The translations under genes and the position numbers were made by a program. A stretch of 64,000 bases of DNA from Oscillospiraceae bacterium (GTDB lineage: Bacteria; Bacillota; Clostridia; Oscillospirales; Oscillospiraceae). The stretch's first letter is position 1. Each line of letters starts with the position of its first letter. Positions 33,358 to 43,450 of this stretch are shown here, in pieces. The notes below the pieces were generated by a model, which worked only from the letters and a program-made list of their open reading frames with translations, searched no databases and was not told the DNA's origin. The DNA is taken from assembly GCA_015068455.1 (NCBI GenBank), contig SVKO01000003.1:62001-126000 (forward strand). The letters run 5' to 3'.

Positions 33358-36300
33358 TTATTCTGCGGTGGCGCGGTAGAGGAAGGTGACGACCTGGCCT
33401 CTGGTGCAGGTGGCGTCCGGACCGAAGGTGGTTTCGGTCATGCCCTTCGTGACATCGTTCTCCACGGCCCAGGCCACGGCGTTCTCATAGAAGGCGCCGG
33501 CCTTGAGGTCGGTGAACGGGGTCTGCGTGCTCTTGGGTGCGGGTTCACCCTTGAAGCGCCACAGGAAGGTCACGATCTGGCCGCGGTTGCACTTGCCGTC
33601 GGGTGCGAAGGTGGTGTCCGTCATGCCCTTGGTGATGCCTTCCTCCACGGCCCAGGCCACGGCCTTCTCATAGAAGGCGCCCGGCTTGAGGTCGGTGAAC
33701 GGGGTCTGCGTGCTCTTGGGCGCGGGCTCGCCGGCGGCGCGCCACAGGAAGGTGACCACGTGGCCTCTGGTGCAGGCGTTGTCGGGGCCGAAGTGGGTGT
33801 CGTCGGTGCCCTTGGTGATTTGCGGATCGGCGTAGTAGGCCCAGTAGACGGGATCGAAGTAGAACTTGCCGGGATCCTTCACGTCCTCGAACAGGAAGTC
33901 GTCATCCGGCTTCTCCACAAGAGCTTCGATGGCAGCCGTCAGATCCTTGGTCGCTTTGTCGATCTCCGCCTGGGTGGCGTCGGCCAACTTTTCCCGGACC
34001 GCCTTGGCGGCCTTGAGAGCATCCTCGAGGGCCTTGACGGAATCGTCGGTGTATTTGCTCGGGTCGATCTTTTCCGCCTTTTCGATGGCCTGATTCAGCG
34101 CGGTCGGCTCGATGGGTATTATATGATCCAGCGCATCCATCGCGTCCTTCACAGCCTGGACAGCATCGTTGATCTGCTTCTGTGTGGCGTCGGGATCGGC
34201 TTGGACGGTCTTGGCGGCGGCGACGGCCTCCTCAAGGGCGGCAACGGATGCGTCGGTGTACTCGTCCTTGTTGACCTTCTCGGCTGCTTCGATGGCTTCC
34301 TTGAGGGCGGCCTTGTCGGGCTTGACCGGCGTGCCGCCGCCCAGGGTGTACAGGCGGATGGAGCTGCCGTAGGTCTCGCCGTCCCAGCTGTTCAGGGCGA
34401 CGCCGGGGGCGTCGAAGCCGGACTCGCGGCCGCTCAGAGTGAAGTTATAGTCGGTGGACTGATGGGAGTTGGTATAGACCGCATAGCTGCCGTCCTGGCG
34501 CTGATAGAAGGAGATCATGGCATACTGCGGACTGTTGGGATTCATCTCGCCCACGCTCAGCGGCGCGGTGCCGCTTCTGCCGGAGCGGCGGATCAGCTGC
34601 TTGCCTTCCTGATCCATGATGAAGTAGGTGGCTGCGCCGTCTCTTGCGTCGGGCACGTCCGCAGACGCATCGATGGTCCAGATGATGCTGTCGTCCACTT
34701 CGCTGGTGATCTTGCCGTCCTCAATGGTAACGGCAGTCGCACCCAGGGAGTCGCCGCCGTCGTTGTAGTTTCCGCCGGCCGCGGTGGGCACATTGTTCAG
34801 GGCAAACTGGCCGTCGGCCACGATGACGTAGGCCATGCCCGGCTCGATTTCCGCGGCCTCGACCCATTCGGCCGCGCCGCCCATGCCCTCGATCAGAAGG
34901 TTTTTCAGCGTGAACTTGTAGCCGGCGGTCATGCCGGTGTAGGCGTCGATGAGGATCTCGTCGGCCTCGATGCCGCAGGCGTCGTAGGCGAACATCTCGG
35001 TGAATTCCTCGCCGTCGCTGCTGCGATAGCAGGTGTAGGTGTCGCCCACCTTTTCGATGCGCAGGAAGTAGGTGCCGGCGCTGGCGAAGCCGGGCGTGCT
35101 GGAACTGGTTTCCTCGGTGATGGCGCCGTCTTTGCGGATGAAGTCCTGCATGGCGCCGTCGCCGCCGCGGATGCCCACCAGGTTCTGATTGTCGCCGCCT
35201 TCGGAGGCCACGAAGCCGAAGAACTGATAGTAGCCGTTGGCCGCGCCGTTGGCGTCGAACTCCACCTCCAGGGTGGCGGTCCAGTCGCCGGAGACATCGA
35301 CCTTTACCACATCGATGTCCTGCTCGGCGATGCTCTGCTTGGCGGGCTCGATGCCGCCCTGGCTGGATACCAGCGCCAGGCCAACGCCCTCCTCCACCGC
35401 GCTCTGGCTCTGGCCGGCGATCTCATACTTGCCGGCGTCGGCGGCGGTGGTAAAGTCGATGTTCGTCGAGCCGCCGCCGCTGATGCGGGGGATGCGGACG
35501 GTTTTCTCCTCGCCGCAGCGCTGGCAGGTGATTTTTTTGAGGCCGGTGCTCTCCCGCGTGGCGGGGATCAGGATCTCGCCCTCGTTCCAGTCATGGCCCA
35601 GGGCCTTGGTGGTGGAGATGATGGACGCCTGGCCGCAGATTTTGCACACGCCGGCGGTGTTGCCGCCCTCGGTGCAGGTGGGCGGGGTCACGACGGTTTC
35701 ATAGTCGTGCTCGTGGTCTTCGTATACATCGTGGACCATGGCCTGGGGCTCGATGGGGTCGCCCTTGCGCCAGCTCTGGGGCGCGCCGGTGTAGGAGCTC
35801 TTGAAGCCGGAGGCTCTGGACAGGACGATCTTCTGGAACATGATGTTCTGGTCCATGGCGTAGATGCGCAGGGTATTGAGACCCTCCTGCAGGGCGACGC
35901 TGCCGTAGTTCATCACGTGGCCGCACTCTTTGATGTTGGTGGTCCAGGGGCCGTTGGAGTTGTTGCCGGCGATATAATTGTTTTGCAGGGCGTTGCGGGT
36001 GGTGATGCTGCCGCCGTTGACCTGGGTGGCGAAATTCAGCTCCCGGCCCTCGAAGAAGGACAGGTCGTTGGCCTGGCCGAAGAAGATGTTGAGCTGATAG
36101 TTTCCGCTCAGTCCTGCGGGCACGTAAACCTTATAATCCAGCCAGGGGCCCTCGCCCGCGGCGCAGTCGTCGGTGTAGACGGGGAAGGGCTTCATGGTGC
36201 CGTTCGTCTTGCCGTAGCCGGGCATGGAGACCCAGCCCACGGCCTTGCCGTCGGGGGCCTTGGACTGGCCGGCGCCGGCGTCGGTGTAGTTGGTGGCGAT

Positions 36301-39198
36301 GAAGGAGAACACGTCGTTGGAGATAAACGCCGTGCCGTCGGGAACGTCGGCGGGCACGTCCACGACCTTGGCGCTGAGGTTCACGGTGAAGCTCTGGCTG
36401 CCGGAGGCGATCTGGAAGCTTCCGCTGGCGTCGGCGGTGAGCTTGGACCAGTCCACGCTCACGCCGATGGTTTTGCCGGTGTAGACCTTGCCCGCGGCGG
36501 GGGCGTCCAGCACGGCCCAGTCGGGCAGGCCGGTGATCTCATAGTCCAGGGCGGCGGTGCCGGTGTTGGACATGGTCAGCGCGTAGGTCTGGCGCAGGGT
36601 GCTGTCGAAGCTCGGCATGGTGAGGGTGCCGGAGCTGGCGGGCTGGGAGCTGCCGGGCACGTCCACGCGCATCTGCCCGTTCTCGGACAGGGTGACGCGG
36701 GTGGGGGAGAAGGGCTGGGCGCTGTCGCGGTTCCAGCCGGAGTAGTTCAGGTGGCCCAGGGCGGTGATGCCGCACACGGTCTCGCCGTTGAAGGGGGAGG
36801 CCAGCATCATGCGGTACCATTTGTTCTTGCCGTTGAGCTGGGGGCCCAGCTTGTTGTACTCCGCGGTGTAGCCGCGGTCATTGGCCAGCATGGCGTCCAC
36901 CTTGTCGGCATAGACGTTGGCCAGGGCGCTGTTGGCGCCGGCATAGAAGCGGTTCAGGCCCCAGTAGATCAGCACCTGGTTGACCGTGGCGGACTCCACG
37001 CCGGTGTAGTAGATGAGCTGATAGTAGGCGTCGTACAGGTCGGTGCCCTTGAATTTTTCGAGGTATTTGTTCGCGTTTTCCTCCAGCCGCTGGGCGAAGG
37101 CCAGGGTCTCCTGGGCCTCGTTGTAGGCGGTGAGGGAGTAGGTGTTGTTCGCCTGCTGCTCGGGCTTGCGGTTGCCGTTGAGGTGGGTATAGTCGGTGAG
37201 GATGTCGGCGATGGCCTGGAAGTCCTCCTCCGTCAGGCCCTTGCCGCCGGCAAACTGCTGCTTGACCCAGGCCAGGGTGTATTCCTCCCAGGTGATTGTC
37301 TCGTCGGTGTCCTCGGCGGCGGCCGTGCCGTAGGTGTCGAAGTCGTAGGCCATGTCCATCACGTAGCTCAGGGGCAGCTCCATGGGCTTGAGGTCGCCCA
37401 CGTTGATCATCCAGGCGTCGTCCACGCCGTATTCATAGGCGGTGGTCAGGTTGTCCCAGGAGCGCTGCAGGGGCATGGTGTTGGTCCACATGGAGGTGTG
37501 GGGGCTGCCGACGAAGTCGAAGTGATAATAAAGGCCGTAGTTGAAGCGGTCCTTCTCGCCGTACTCGCCCAGGGTGCGCAGGTAGCCGTTGTTGTCCTCG
37601 CAGAACATGACGATGCGGTTGGTGTCCGCGCCCAGCAGGCTCGTGATCTCATCGTCGAAGACCAGGGCGGCGGATCTGTCCGCGTTGTTCGGGTTGCTGC
37701 GGTCGCCGCCGTACCAGCAGTTTTCGACCTCCTTGTAAAGGGCGATGAGCTGGGGCGTGTCCTCCAGGCCGTACTGGTGCAGGATCCGGTCCTGCTCGCG
37801 GATGACGTCCTTGAGGAGCTCCGCGTTCTGCTTGGTGGACAGCTCGCGGCCGTTGGCGTCGGTCAGGGCGGTGTCGTTCTCGCCGCGCATGCCGATGGTC
37901 AAAAGGTTGTCGAAGCTGCCGTTTCTCTTGATGCCGTCGCACCAGAAGTTGGAGATGTTGGTGGGGTTGGTCAGATAGTTCCAGGCGTTCAGGGAGGTGT
38001 TGTTCACCGTGGGCTGGTTATAGGTCCGGCTGCCCTGGAGATTCTGCCATTCCACGCCGGCGCGCGCCATGGGCTCGTGGTGGGAGGCGCCCACCAGCAC
38101 GCCGTAGCGGTCGGCCAGCACGGCGTTGGCCAGGGTCATGGGATACTGGCCGGGGCCGATGGAGTGCAGGCTGCCCTGGCCCAGGGCCTCGGATTCTTCG
38201 CGGGTATAGTTGGTGGTGTTGGTATCGGGGGCGCTGACGCTCTCGCCGTCCTTGCCCGGCTGATCGACATACATGGCGCCGCCCAGCAGATAGTGGTTCT
38301 CCGCCTCCATCCGGGCGAACTCGTTGCCGGTTTTCAGGGAGGAATAGGCGTCGTTGTTATTGCACATGCCCTCCACACCGTCGGAATTGAAGCTGTTGGA
38401 CCACATGGCGGGCCAGAGGTAGTTGCCCTTCAGGCGGATCATCAGCTCGAAGACTTCATTATAAAACAGATAGTTGAGGCCGCCGTAATGGCTGTCGGCG
38501 AAGCCGTCCAGGTTGGGGTTTTCATCGTTGAAGAAGAAACCGCGGTAGTTGACTGAGGGGCGGCGGGAGACCGTCTCCAGCGCCGCAGGGGTGAAGGCCA
38601 GGGTGTCGCGGTGGGCGGGCACCGCATCGGCCCACCAGATCCAGGGGCTGACGCCGCCCAGGTCCTGGGTGATGTGGAACAGGCCGTAGAACGTGCCGCG
38701 CTTGTCCGCGCCGGCCACGACCACGCGGGTCTGGCTGCCGGAGGCGACGACCTTGATCTGATAACGCTCGAAATCGGGAGCCTTGAAGCTCTCGCCGCTG
38801 GGGGTGATGTCCCAGTCGAGGTTCAGATCCCGGATCAGCTTGTCCTCGAGGGTGCCGGCGATGATGACGACGCTCTCGGAACCGATTTTATCCACAACAT
38901 TGTCCTTGATGCCCGGCTCGAGGACCTGGTTTTTGGCCTCGGCGGCCGTGGCGACGGCGCAGACCTTGGAGCTCTGGCCGGTGATGGCGCCGAAGTCCTC
39001 GGCGACCGCCATGGAGATCAGGGACAGGCCGTCATAGTCGGCGCCGTCGCGGTCAATGTAGATGGGCGCCGCGCCGTTGGAATCCGCCAGTACGACGGTG
39101 CCCGTCGGCGGTTCTGCGGCGGATACGGCGGGCAGTACGCCAAGCATCATGGCGAGCGCCAGCACGCAGGCCAGGATGCGCTTCATGGTTCTTCTCAT
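33358..39198 (-). CDS. SLH protein 5: GH115-type alpha-glucuronidase with accessory domains and three SLH repeats
   Basis: The 1946-residue protein starts at ATG 39198, 8 nt after GGAG; ATG 39204 is too close to that site. The signal peptide covers residues 1 to about 30. Residues 30-830 match GH115 (TFYGLFHITQDLGGVSPW, NYRGFFFNDENPNLDG, LKGNYLWPAMWSNSF), and about 950-1130 is the GH115 C-terminal beta-sandwich. GH115 enzymes remove (4-O-methyl)glucuronic acid from xylan. Next come a Cys-rich zinc-ribbon-like module (1160-1233), a concanavalin-like domain (1246-1443), an unrecognised domain (1450-1620), two FIVAR-like units (1622-1759) and SLH repeats (1764-1946). It would act at the cell surface. 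Confidence 0.9.
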   Translation of the reverse strand: MRRTMKRILACVLALAMMLGVLPAVSAAEPPTGTVVLADSNGAAPIYIDRDGADYDGLSLISMAVAEDFGAITGQSSKVCAVATAAEAKNQVLEPGIKDNVVDKIGSESVVIIAGTLEDKLIRDLNLDWDITPSGESFKAPDFERYQIKVVASGSQTRVVVAGADKRGTFYGLFHITQDLGGVSPWIWWADAVPAHRDTLAFTPAALETVSRRPSVNYRGFFFNDENPNLDGFADSHYGGLNYLFYNEVFELMIRLKGNYLWPAMWSNSFNSDGVEGMCNNNDAYSSLKTGNEFARMEAENHYLLGGAMYVDQPGKDGESVSAPDTNTTNYTREESEALGQGSLHSIGPGQYPMTLANAVLADRYGVLVGASHHEPMARAGVEWQNLQGSRTYNQPTVNNTSLNAWNYLTNPTNISNFWCDGIKRNGSFDNLLTIGMRGENDTALTDANGRELSTKQNAELLKDVIREQDRILHQYGLEDTPQLIALYKEVENCWYGGDRSNPNNADRSAALVFDDEITSLLGADTNRIVMFCEDNNGYLRTLGEYGEKDRFNYGLYYHFDFVGSPHTSMWTNTMPLQRSWDNLTTAYEYGVDDAWMINVGDLKPMELPLSYVMDMAYDFDTYGTAAAEDTDETITWEEYTLAWVKQQFAGGKGLTEEDFQAIADILTDYTHLNGNRKPEQQANNTYSLTAYNEAQETLAFAQRLEENANKYLEKFKGTDLYDAYYQLIYYTGVESATVNQVLIYWGLNRFYAGANSALANVYADKVDAMLANDRGYTAEYNKLGPQLNGKNKWYRMMLASPFNGETVCGITALGHLNYSGWNRDSAQPFSPTRVTLSENGQMRVDVPGSSQPASSGTLTMPSFDSTLRQTYALTMSNTGTAALDYEITGLPDWAVLDAPAAGKVYTGKTIGVSVDWSKLTADASGSFQIASGSQSFTVNLSAKVVDVPADVPDGTAFISNDVFSFIATNYTDAGAGQSKAPDGKAVGWVSMPGYGKTNGTMKPFPVYTDDCAAGEGPWLDYKVYVPAGLSGNYQLNIFFGQANDLSFFEGRELNFATQVNGGSITTRNALQNNYIAGNNSNGPWTTNIKECGHVMNYGSVALQEGLNTLRIYAMDQNIMFQKIVLSRASGFKSSYTGAPQSWRKGDPIEPQAMVHDVYEDHEHDYETVVTPPTCTEGGNTAGVCKICGQASIISTTKALGHDWNEGEILIPATRESTGLKKITCQRCGEEKTVRIPRISGGGSTNIDFTTAADAGKYEIAGQSQSAVEEGVGLALVSSQGGIEPAKQSIAEQDIDVVKVDVSGDWTATLEVEFDANGAANGYYQFFGFVASEGGDNQNLVGIRGGDGAMQDFIRKDGAITEETSSSTPGFASAGTYFLRIEKVGDTYTCYRSSDGEEFTEMFAYDACGIEADEILIDAYTGMTAGYKFTLKNLLIEGMGGAAEWVEAAEIEPGMAYVIVADGQFALNNVPTAAGGNYNDGGDSLGATAVTIEDGKITSEVDDSIIWTIDASADVPDARDGAATYFIMDQEGKQLIRRSGRSGTAPLSVGEMNPNSPQYAMISFYQRQDGSYAVYTNSHQSTDYNFTLSGRESGFDAPGVALNSWDGETYGSSIRLYTLGGGTPVKPDKAALKEAIEAAEKVNKDEYTDASVAALEEAVAAAKTVQADPDATQKQINDAVQAVKDAMDALDHIIPIEPTALNQAIEKAEKIDPSKYTDDSVKALEDALKAAKAVREKLADATQAEIDKATKDLTAAIEALVEKPDDDFLFEDVKDPGKFYFDPVYWAYYADPQITKGTDDTHFGPDNACTRGHVVTFLWRAAGEPAPKSTQTPFTDLKPGAFYEKAVAWAVEEGITKGMTDTTFAPDGKCNRGQIVTFLWRFKGEPAPKSTQTPFTDLKAGAFYENAVAWAVENDVTKGMTETTFGPDATCTRGQVVTFLYRATAE

Positions 39199-39256
39199 TA
39201 TCATTTCTCCTTTCACGGACATCCGATCCGCGGGCAAATCCCGCATTCTGCGTATA

Positions 39257-39285
39257 ATTATAATTCGTGGCCGATATGATTGCAA
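39257..39285 (-). promoter_or_regulatory. Sigma-A promoter of SLH gene 5
   Basis: On the minus strand TTGCAA (39280-39285), 17-nt spacer, TATAAT (39257-39262), about 60 nt before the start codon. Confidence 0.75.
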
Positions 39286-39449
39286 TTATTTCACCGCAGA
39301 CGCCGGAAAATCTCCCCTTTGCCAAAAAACACGGCGCCCGGTTTGTACAAAAGTACATCTTGTTTTCGCTTGGCGACGGGAATAATTACCTTTTGCACGG
39401 CGGTCGGGACAAAAAAATCATGCATTTTTATTCGCACGGCGTATAAAGC

Positions 39450-39479
39450 TTGCGAAAGGCACCGGTATTGTGATACAAT
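39450..39479 (+). promoter_or_regulatory. Sigma-A-type promoter of proBA
   Basis: TTGCGA (39450-39455), 18-nt spacer, TACAAT (39474-39479), 47 nt before proB. Confidence 0.65.
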
Positions 39480-39526
39480 CACCAAAACAAGACGCACTAT
39501 CCCGCGCGTTCAAAGGAGACAGGAAC

Positions 39527-40309
39527 ATGCGAATCGTCATCAAAGTCGGAACATCCACCCTGGCCTATCCCACGGGCCACGTCAACCTGCGCCGGATCTC
39601 CCGGCTGTGCCGGGTGCTCAGCGATTTCAAAAACGCCGGGCATGAGGTGATCCTCGTCAGCTCCGGCGCCATCGGCATGGGTGTGGGCAAGCTGGGACTC
39701 GACGGCCGTCCCGAGGACATCCAGGGCAAGCAGGCCGCCGCCGCCGTGGGCCAGTGCGAGCTGATGTACACCTATGACAAGGAGTTCTCCGAGTACCATC
39801 ATACCGTCGCCCAGATCCTGATCACCGGCGGCGAGGTGGAGCAGCCGGAGCATTTCCGGAACTTCAAGAATACCATGGAACGGCTGCTTCAGTGGAACGT
39901 GCTGCCCATCGTCAATGAGAACGATACCGTCGCCACCCAGGAGATCGCCATCGGCGACAACGATACCCTGGCCGCCATCGTGGCCACCTCGATGCACGCA
40001 GATCTGCTGATCCTGCTGTCGGACATCGACGGCCTGTTCACCGCCGATCCGCGCACCGACCCGGATGCGGAGCTGATCGAGCGGGTGGAGGAGCTGACGC
40101 CGGAGATCTACGCCCTGGCGGGCGGCGAGGGCTCCGGCCTGGGCACCGGGGGCATGGTCACCAAGCTGAGCGCGGCGAAGCTTTGCATGGACGCCGGCTG
40201 CGACATGATCATCGCCAACGGCAGCAATCCCACCCTTCTGTACGCCCTGCTGGACGAGGTGGATTTCGGCACCCGCTTCTGCGCCCCCAAAAAGGAGGAA
40301 GAAACATGA
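39527..40309 (+). CDS. proB: Glutamate 5-kinase, short form without PUA domain
   Basis: ProB phosphorylates glutamate in the first step of proline synthesis. The 260-residue protein starts at ATG 39527 (AAAGGAGACAGG upstream). Motifs include [44 protein letters not shown] and [14 protein letters not shown]. The C-terminal PUA domain of longer homologues is absent, as in other short forms of the enzyme. It overlaps proA by four bases (ATGA). Confidence 0.96.
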   Translation: MRIVIKVGTSTLAYPTGHVNLRRISRLCRVLSDFKNAGHEVILVSSGAIGMGVGKLGLDGRPEDIQGKQAAAAVGQCELMYTYDKEFSEYHHTVAQILITGGEVEQPEHFRNFKNTMERLLQWNVLPIVNENDTVATQEIAIGDNDTLAAIVATSMHADLLILLSDIDGLFTADPRTDPDAELIERVEELTPEIYALAGGEGSGLGTGGMVTKLSAAKLCMDAGCDMIIANGSNPTLLYALLDEVDFGTRFCAPKKEEET

Positions 40310-41562
40310 CCACAATGGAAATCCTCGCCCGGGCCAAGGCCGCCTGCGCCGGCGCCGCGGATCTGAAAGCCGGGAAAATCAACGAGGCTCTGGAAAAAAT
40401 GGCCGACCGGCTCATCGCCCATACCCCCGGGATCCTGACGGCCAACGAAGCAGACATGGCGGCGGCGAAGGAAAAGCTCTCGTCCGTCATGCTCGACCGT
40501 CTGCTTTTGACGGAGGCCCGCATCGCCGCCATGGCAGAGGGCATCCGCGCCGTGGCGAAGCTGCCCTGTCCCTGCGGAGCGACGCTTTCCTCCCACCGGC
40601 TGCCCAACGGCCTGCGGGTGCGCAAGGTGGCCGTGCCCCTGGGCGTGGTGGCCATCATCTATGAGAGCCGGCCGAACGTCACCTCCGACGCCGCGGCCCT
40701 TTGCCTGAAAAGCGGCAACGTGTGCGTGCTGCGCAGCGGACGCGACGCCTTCGCCTCGGCCAACGCCGTGACGGACGCCCTGCGCGCCGGTCTTGCGGAT
40801 GCCGGGCTGAACCCGGACTTCATCCAGCTGGTCCAGGATCCCAGCCGCCGGAGCGCGTCAGAGCTCATGACCGCCGTGGGCTATGTGGATCTGCTGATCC
40901 CCCGGGGCGGCGGCGGACTGATCCGCGCCTGCACCGAGAATGCCAAGGTGCCCTGCATCCAGACGGGCATGGGCATCTGCCACATCTATGTGGACCGCAG
41001 CGCCGATTTTGACATGGCCCTGCGCATCATCAACAATGCCAAGACCAGCCGTCCCTCGGTGTGCAATGCCGAAGAGGTCCTGCTGGTCCATCGGGATATC
41101 GCGGGCGTATTCCTGCCCAAATTAAAGAAAATGCTCGTGGACGACCGCGCCGCGGAGGGCAAGCCCGCCGTGGAGCTGCGGCTGGACGAGGCCGCCGCAA
41201 AGATCATCGACGGCACCCCCGCCGGCCCCGCGGATTTCGATACGGAATTCCTGGACTACATCCTGGCGGTCCGCGTCGTGGACGGCGTGGACGAGGCCAT
41301 CGCCCACATCAACGCCCACTCCACCCACCATTCCGAGGCCATCGTCACGGCCTCCAGCCGCAACGCCGCCCGCTTCAGCCGGGAGGTGGACAGCGCCGCG
41401 GTGTACGTCAACGCTTCCACCCGGTTCACCGACGGCGGCGAATTCGGCCTGGGCTGCGAAATGGGCATCTCCACCCAGAAGCTCCATGCCCGGGGCCCCA
41501 TGGGCCTGCGGGAGCTGACCACCTATAAATATGTGATCTCCGGCGACGGGCAGATCCGCTGA
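40306..41562 (+). CDS. proA: Gamma-glutamyl phosphate reductase
   Basis: ProA reduces glutamyl-5-phosphate to the semialdehyde using NADPH, the second step of proline synthesis. The 418-residue protein starts at ATG 40306 behind AAGGAGGAAG and is coupled to proB. The catalytic cysteine lies in [32 protein letters not shown] and the C-terminal [19 protein letters not shown] are typical. A strong terminator follows. Confidence 0.97.
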   Translation: MTTMEILARAKAACAGAADLKAGKINEALEKMADRLIAHTPGILTANEADMAAAKEKLSSVMLDRLLLTEARIAAMAEGIRAVAKLPCPCGATLSSHRLPNGLRVRKVAVPLGVVAIIYESRPNVTSDAAALCLKSGNVCVLRSGRDAFASANAVTDALRAGLADAGLNPDFIQLVQDPSRRSASELMTAVGYVDLLIPRGGGGLIRACTENAKVPCIQTGMGICHIYVDRSADFDMALRIINNAKTSRPSVCNAEEVLLVHRDIAGVFLPKLKKMLVDDRAAEGKPAVELRLDEAAAKIIDGTPAGPADFDTEFLDYILAVRVVDGVDEAIAHINAHSTHHSEAIVTASSRNAARFSREVDSAAVYVNASTRFTDGGEFGLGCEMGISTQKLHARGPMGLRELTTYKYVISGDGQIR

Positions 41563-41580
41563 TTTTACCAATGCATACAA

Positions 41581-41620
41581 AAAGGCCGCTGCAAAGAACT
41601 TCTTTGCAGCGGCCTTTTTG
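41581..41620. terminator. Bidirectional terminator between proA and ridA
   Basis: A 16-bp stem (AAAGGCCGCTGCAAAG / CTTTGCAGCGGCCTTT) with T and A runs on either side serves both convergent genes. Confidence 0.93.
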
Positions 41621-41626
41621 CAGGCG

Positions 41627-42004
41627 TCAGAGCTTTTCGGCCACGACCTCGACCTCCACCAGCGCGCCCTTCGGCAGAGCGCTGACGGCGACACAGGAGC
41701 GGGCGGGCTTCCGGGTGAAATATTTGGCGTAGACCTCGTTGAAGGCGGCGAATGCGCCCATGTCGGTCAGGAAGCAGGTGGTCTTCACTGCGGTCTCCAG
41801 CGACGCGCCCGCCGCCGTGAGGACCTCGCGCAGATTGCGGCAGACCCGTTCGGTCTGCTGCGCGACGGTATCGCCCTCGAGCAGTCCGGTGGCAGGATCA
41901 ATGGCGATCTGGCCGGAGGTGAATACAAGCCCGGCCGCGACGACGGCCTGCGCGTAGGGGCCGATCGCCGCCGGCGCGGCGTCGGTATGTACGGTTGTTG
42001 ACAT
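41627..42004 (-). CDS. ridA: RidA family 2-iminobutanoate/2-iminopropanoate deaminase
   Basis: RidA hydrolyses reactive enamine/imine intermediates from PLP enzymes. The 125-residue protein starts at ATG 42004 after AAAGGAG. It has AAPAAIGPYAQAV, FTSGQIAIDPATG, the active-site-proximal RSCVAVSALPKGALVEVE and KTTCFLTDMGAFAAFNEVY, with the conserved Arg of the RSC motif. Monocistronic with its own promoter. Confidence 0.96.
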   Translation of the reverse strand: MSTTVHTDAAPAAIGPYAQAVVAAGLVFTSGQIAIDPATGLLEGDTVAQQTERVCRNLREVLTAAGASLETAVKTTCFLTDMGAFAAFNEVYAKYFTRKPARSCVAVSALPKGALVEVEVVAEKL

Positions 42005-42042
42005 CGGTTTCTCCTTTCCCAAAGGGTGGATCATACAAATCC

Positions 42043-42071
42043 AGTATAGCACATTTCCATATATGCCGCAA
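42043..42071 (-). promoter_or_regulatory. Sigma-A-type promoter of ridA
   Basis: On the minus strand TTGCGG (42066-42071), 17-nt spacer, TATACT (42043-42048). Confidence 0.6.
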
Positions 42072-42084
42072 GAAGGCAAAAGGG

Positions 42085-42108
42085 AAGCAGACGCCGGAGC
42101 GTCTGCTT
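42085..42108. terminator. Terminator-like hairpin between nagZ and ridA
   Basis: AAGCAGACGC and GCGTCTGCTT pair across CGGA. On the minus strand CCCTTTT follows, so it could end the nagZ transcript. Confidence 0.65.
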
Positions 42109-42130
42109 TTGATTTTGAAAACCGTTCCGC

Positions 42131-43330
42131 TCACTGCCCCGCCTGCCAGGCGAACTTGGCGCGCAGGATGCGCTCCACGGCCTCGTCCAGGCGCGTCTGG
42201 GGGATCGTCCCGTCGGCCACGGCCCTGGAGACTGCCTCGTACGCTTCAGGAAAGCCCTGGTTGATCAGCAGCATATCCTGTCCTGCCAGCACCGCCTGCA
42301 CCGCCGCCTCGCCGGCGGAATAATTCTGCGTAACGGCGCCCATGTCGAGACTGTCGGTGATGGCCACGCCGCGGAAGCCCAGCTCGCCGCGCAGGAGCTC
42401 CGTCGTGATCTCGTGGGACAGCGAAGCGGGCGATGCCTGCCGGGTCACATTCGGCAGGGTGACGTGCCCCACCATGATGAAGGGGATCCGGCGGCCGGCG
42501 GCGTCGCGGAAGGGGGGAAGATCCAGCAGGTAAAGCTCCTCCGGCGTGTGCATGGAGCAGGCGAAGCCCTTGTGGGAATCGGCCTCCGTGGCCCCGTGGC
42601 CGGGGAAATGCTTGTAGCAGGCCAGAACGCCCCGGGACTGCAGGCCATCGGAAAACGCGGCGCACAGGTTCGTCACCGTCTCGGGATCGTCAGAGAAGGC
42701 CCGGCGGCGCACCACGGTATTTTCCGGCTCCGTCAGCACGTCCGCCACCGGGGCGAAGTTCAGATTGAAGCCCAGATCCCGGAGATATTTTCCCATTTCC
42801 TCGCCGATGCGCCGGGCCTCGGCTTCGTCGGCGACGGAGGCCATGTCCGGCCAGGCGTCGACGCCGAAGCGGCCCGTGCCGCTGATGCGGGCGACGGTGC
42901 CGCCCTCTTCGTCCACGCCCAAAAAGACGGGAAGATCAAGCACGTCCCGGCTCATGTCCTGCAGGCCTGACAGCAGAGCCTTTGTCTGCGCGGGGCCGCG
43001 CAGATTGCCCTCGGCCAGGAGCACGCCGCCCACGGGGCAGGCCGCAAAGGCCGCCCGGAGCGAGTCGTCAGCGGCAGTCACGCTGCCGGAATCACCGAGC
43101 AGTGCTTCCGGGCTGACAAAAAACAGCTGGGCGATCTTCTGCGTCCGTGTCATGGCGGCAAGGGCCTCCGCCGCCTGTGCGTCCGGTGAAGCCGTCTGCG
43201 CCTCCGCCGCGGGCTCCGGCACACTCTGCGCGGGTTCGGGCGGCGGATCGGACGGGGCCGCCGGCGCGCAGCCGGGGAGAAGCGACGCTATGAAAAGCAG
43301 CGCCAGCAGCCGACGCCGGTATTTGGCCAT
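42131..43330 (-). CDS. nagZ: GH3 beta-N-acetylhexosaminidase lipoprotein
   Basis: The 399-residue protein starts at ATG 43330 after GGAAGGAAG. A lipoprotein signal peptide ends at LLPGC (Cys about 20), followed by a Pro/Ala/Glu linker. The GH3 core has VFLGVDEEGGTVARI, the signature KHFPGHGATEADSHKGF with the His-Asp acid/base pair, and VAITDSLDMGAV with the nucleophile Asp. GH3 enzymes of this NagZ type cleave GlcNAc from muropeptides; in Gram-positives they act outside the membrane, as the lipid anchor here implies. Recycled amino sugars could feed nagB/glmM. Confidence 0.92.
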   Translation of the reverse strand: MAKYRRRLLALLFIASLLPGCAPAAPSDPPPEPAQSVPEPAAEAQTASPDAQAAEALAAMTRTQKIAQLFFVSPEALLGDSGSVTAADDSLRAAFAACPVGGVLLAEGNLRGPAQTKALLSGLQDMSRDVLDLPVFLGVDEEGGTVARISGTGRFGVDAWPDMASVADEAEARRIGEEMGKYLRDLGFNLNFAPVADVLTEPENTVVRRRAFSDDPETVTNLCAAFSDGLQSRGVLACYKHFPGHGATEADSHKGFACSMHTPEELYLLDLPPFRDAAGRRIPFIMVGHVTLPNVTRQASPASLSHEITTELLRGELGFRGVAITDSLDMGAVTQNYSAGEAAVQAVLAGQDMLLINQGFPEAYEAVSRAVADGTIPQTRLDEAVERILRAKFAWQAGQ

Positions 43331-43388
43331 TTTTGTCACTTCCTTCCGCTGCTGCGGTCTGTCAGAACCGCGGAAAAGATTTTGATTC

Positions 43389-43417
43389 ATTATACCATTG
43401 CCAAAAACCGCGGTCAA
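43389..43417 (-). promoter_or_regulatory. Sigma-A promoter of nagZ
   Basis: On the minus strand TTGACC (43412-43417), 17-nt spacer, TATAAT (43389-43394). Confidence 0.8.
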
Positions 43418-43450
43418 TATACGCCGCCTGCAGCGAGCGCGTTCTCCGCA

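Noticed and set aside
32929..38556. A very long plus-strand open frame opposite the GH115 gene, and similar long antisense frames opposite SLH genes 1-3
   Set aside because: They arise from the high-GC codon bias of the true genes; they read as low-complexity Gly/Val/Ala/His and lack starts, family motifs and ribosome-binding sites.
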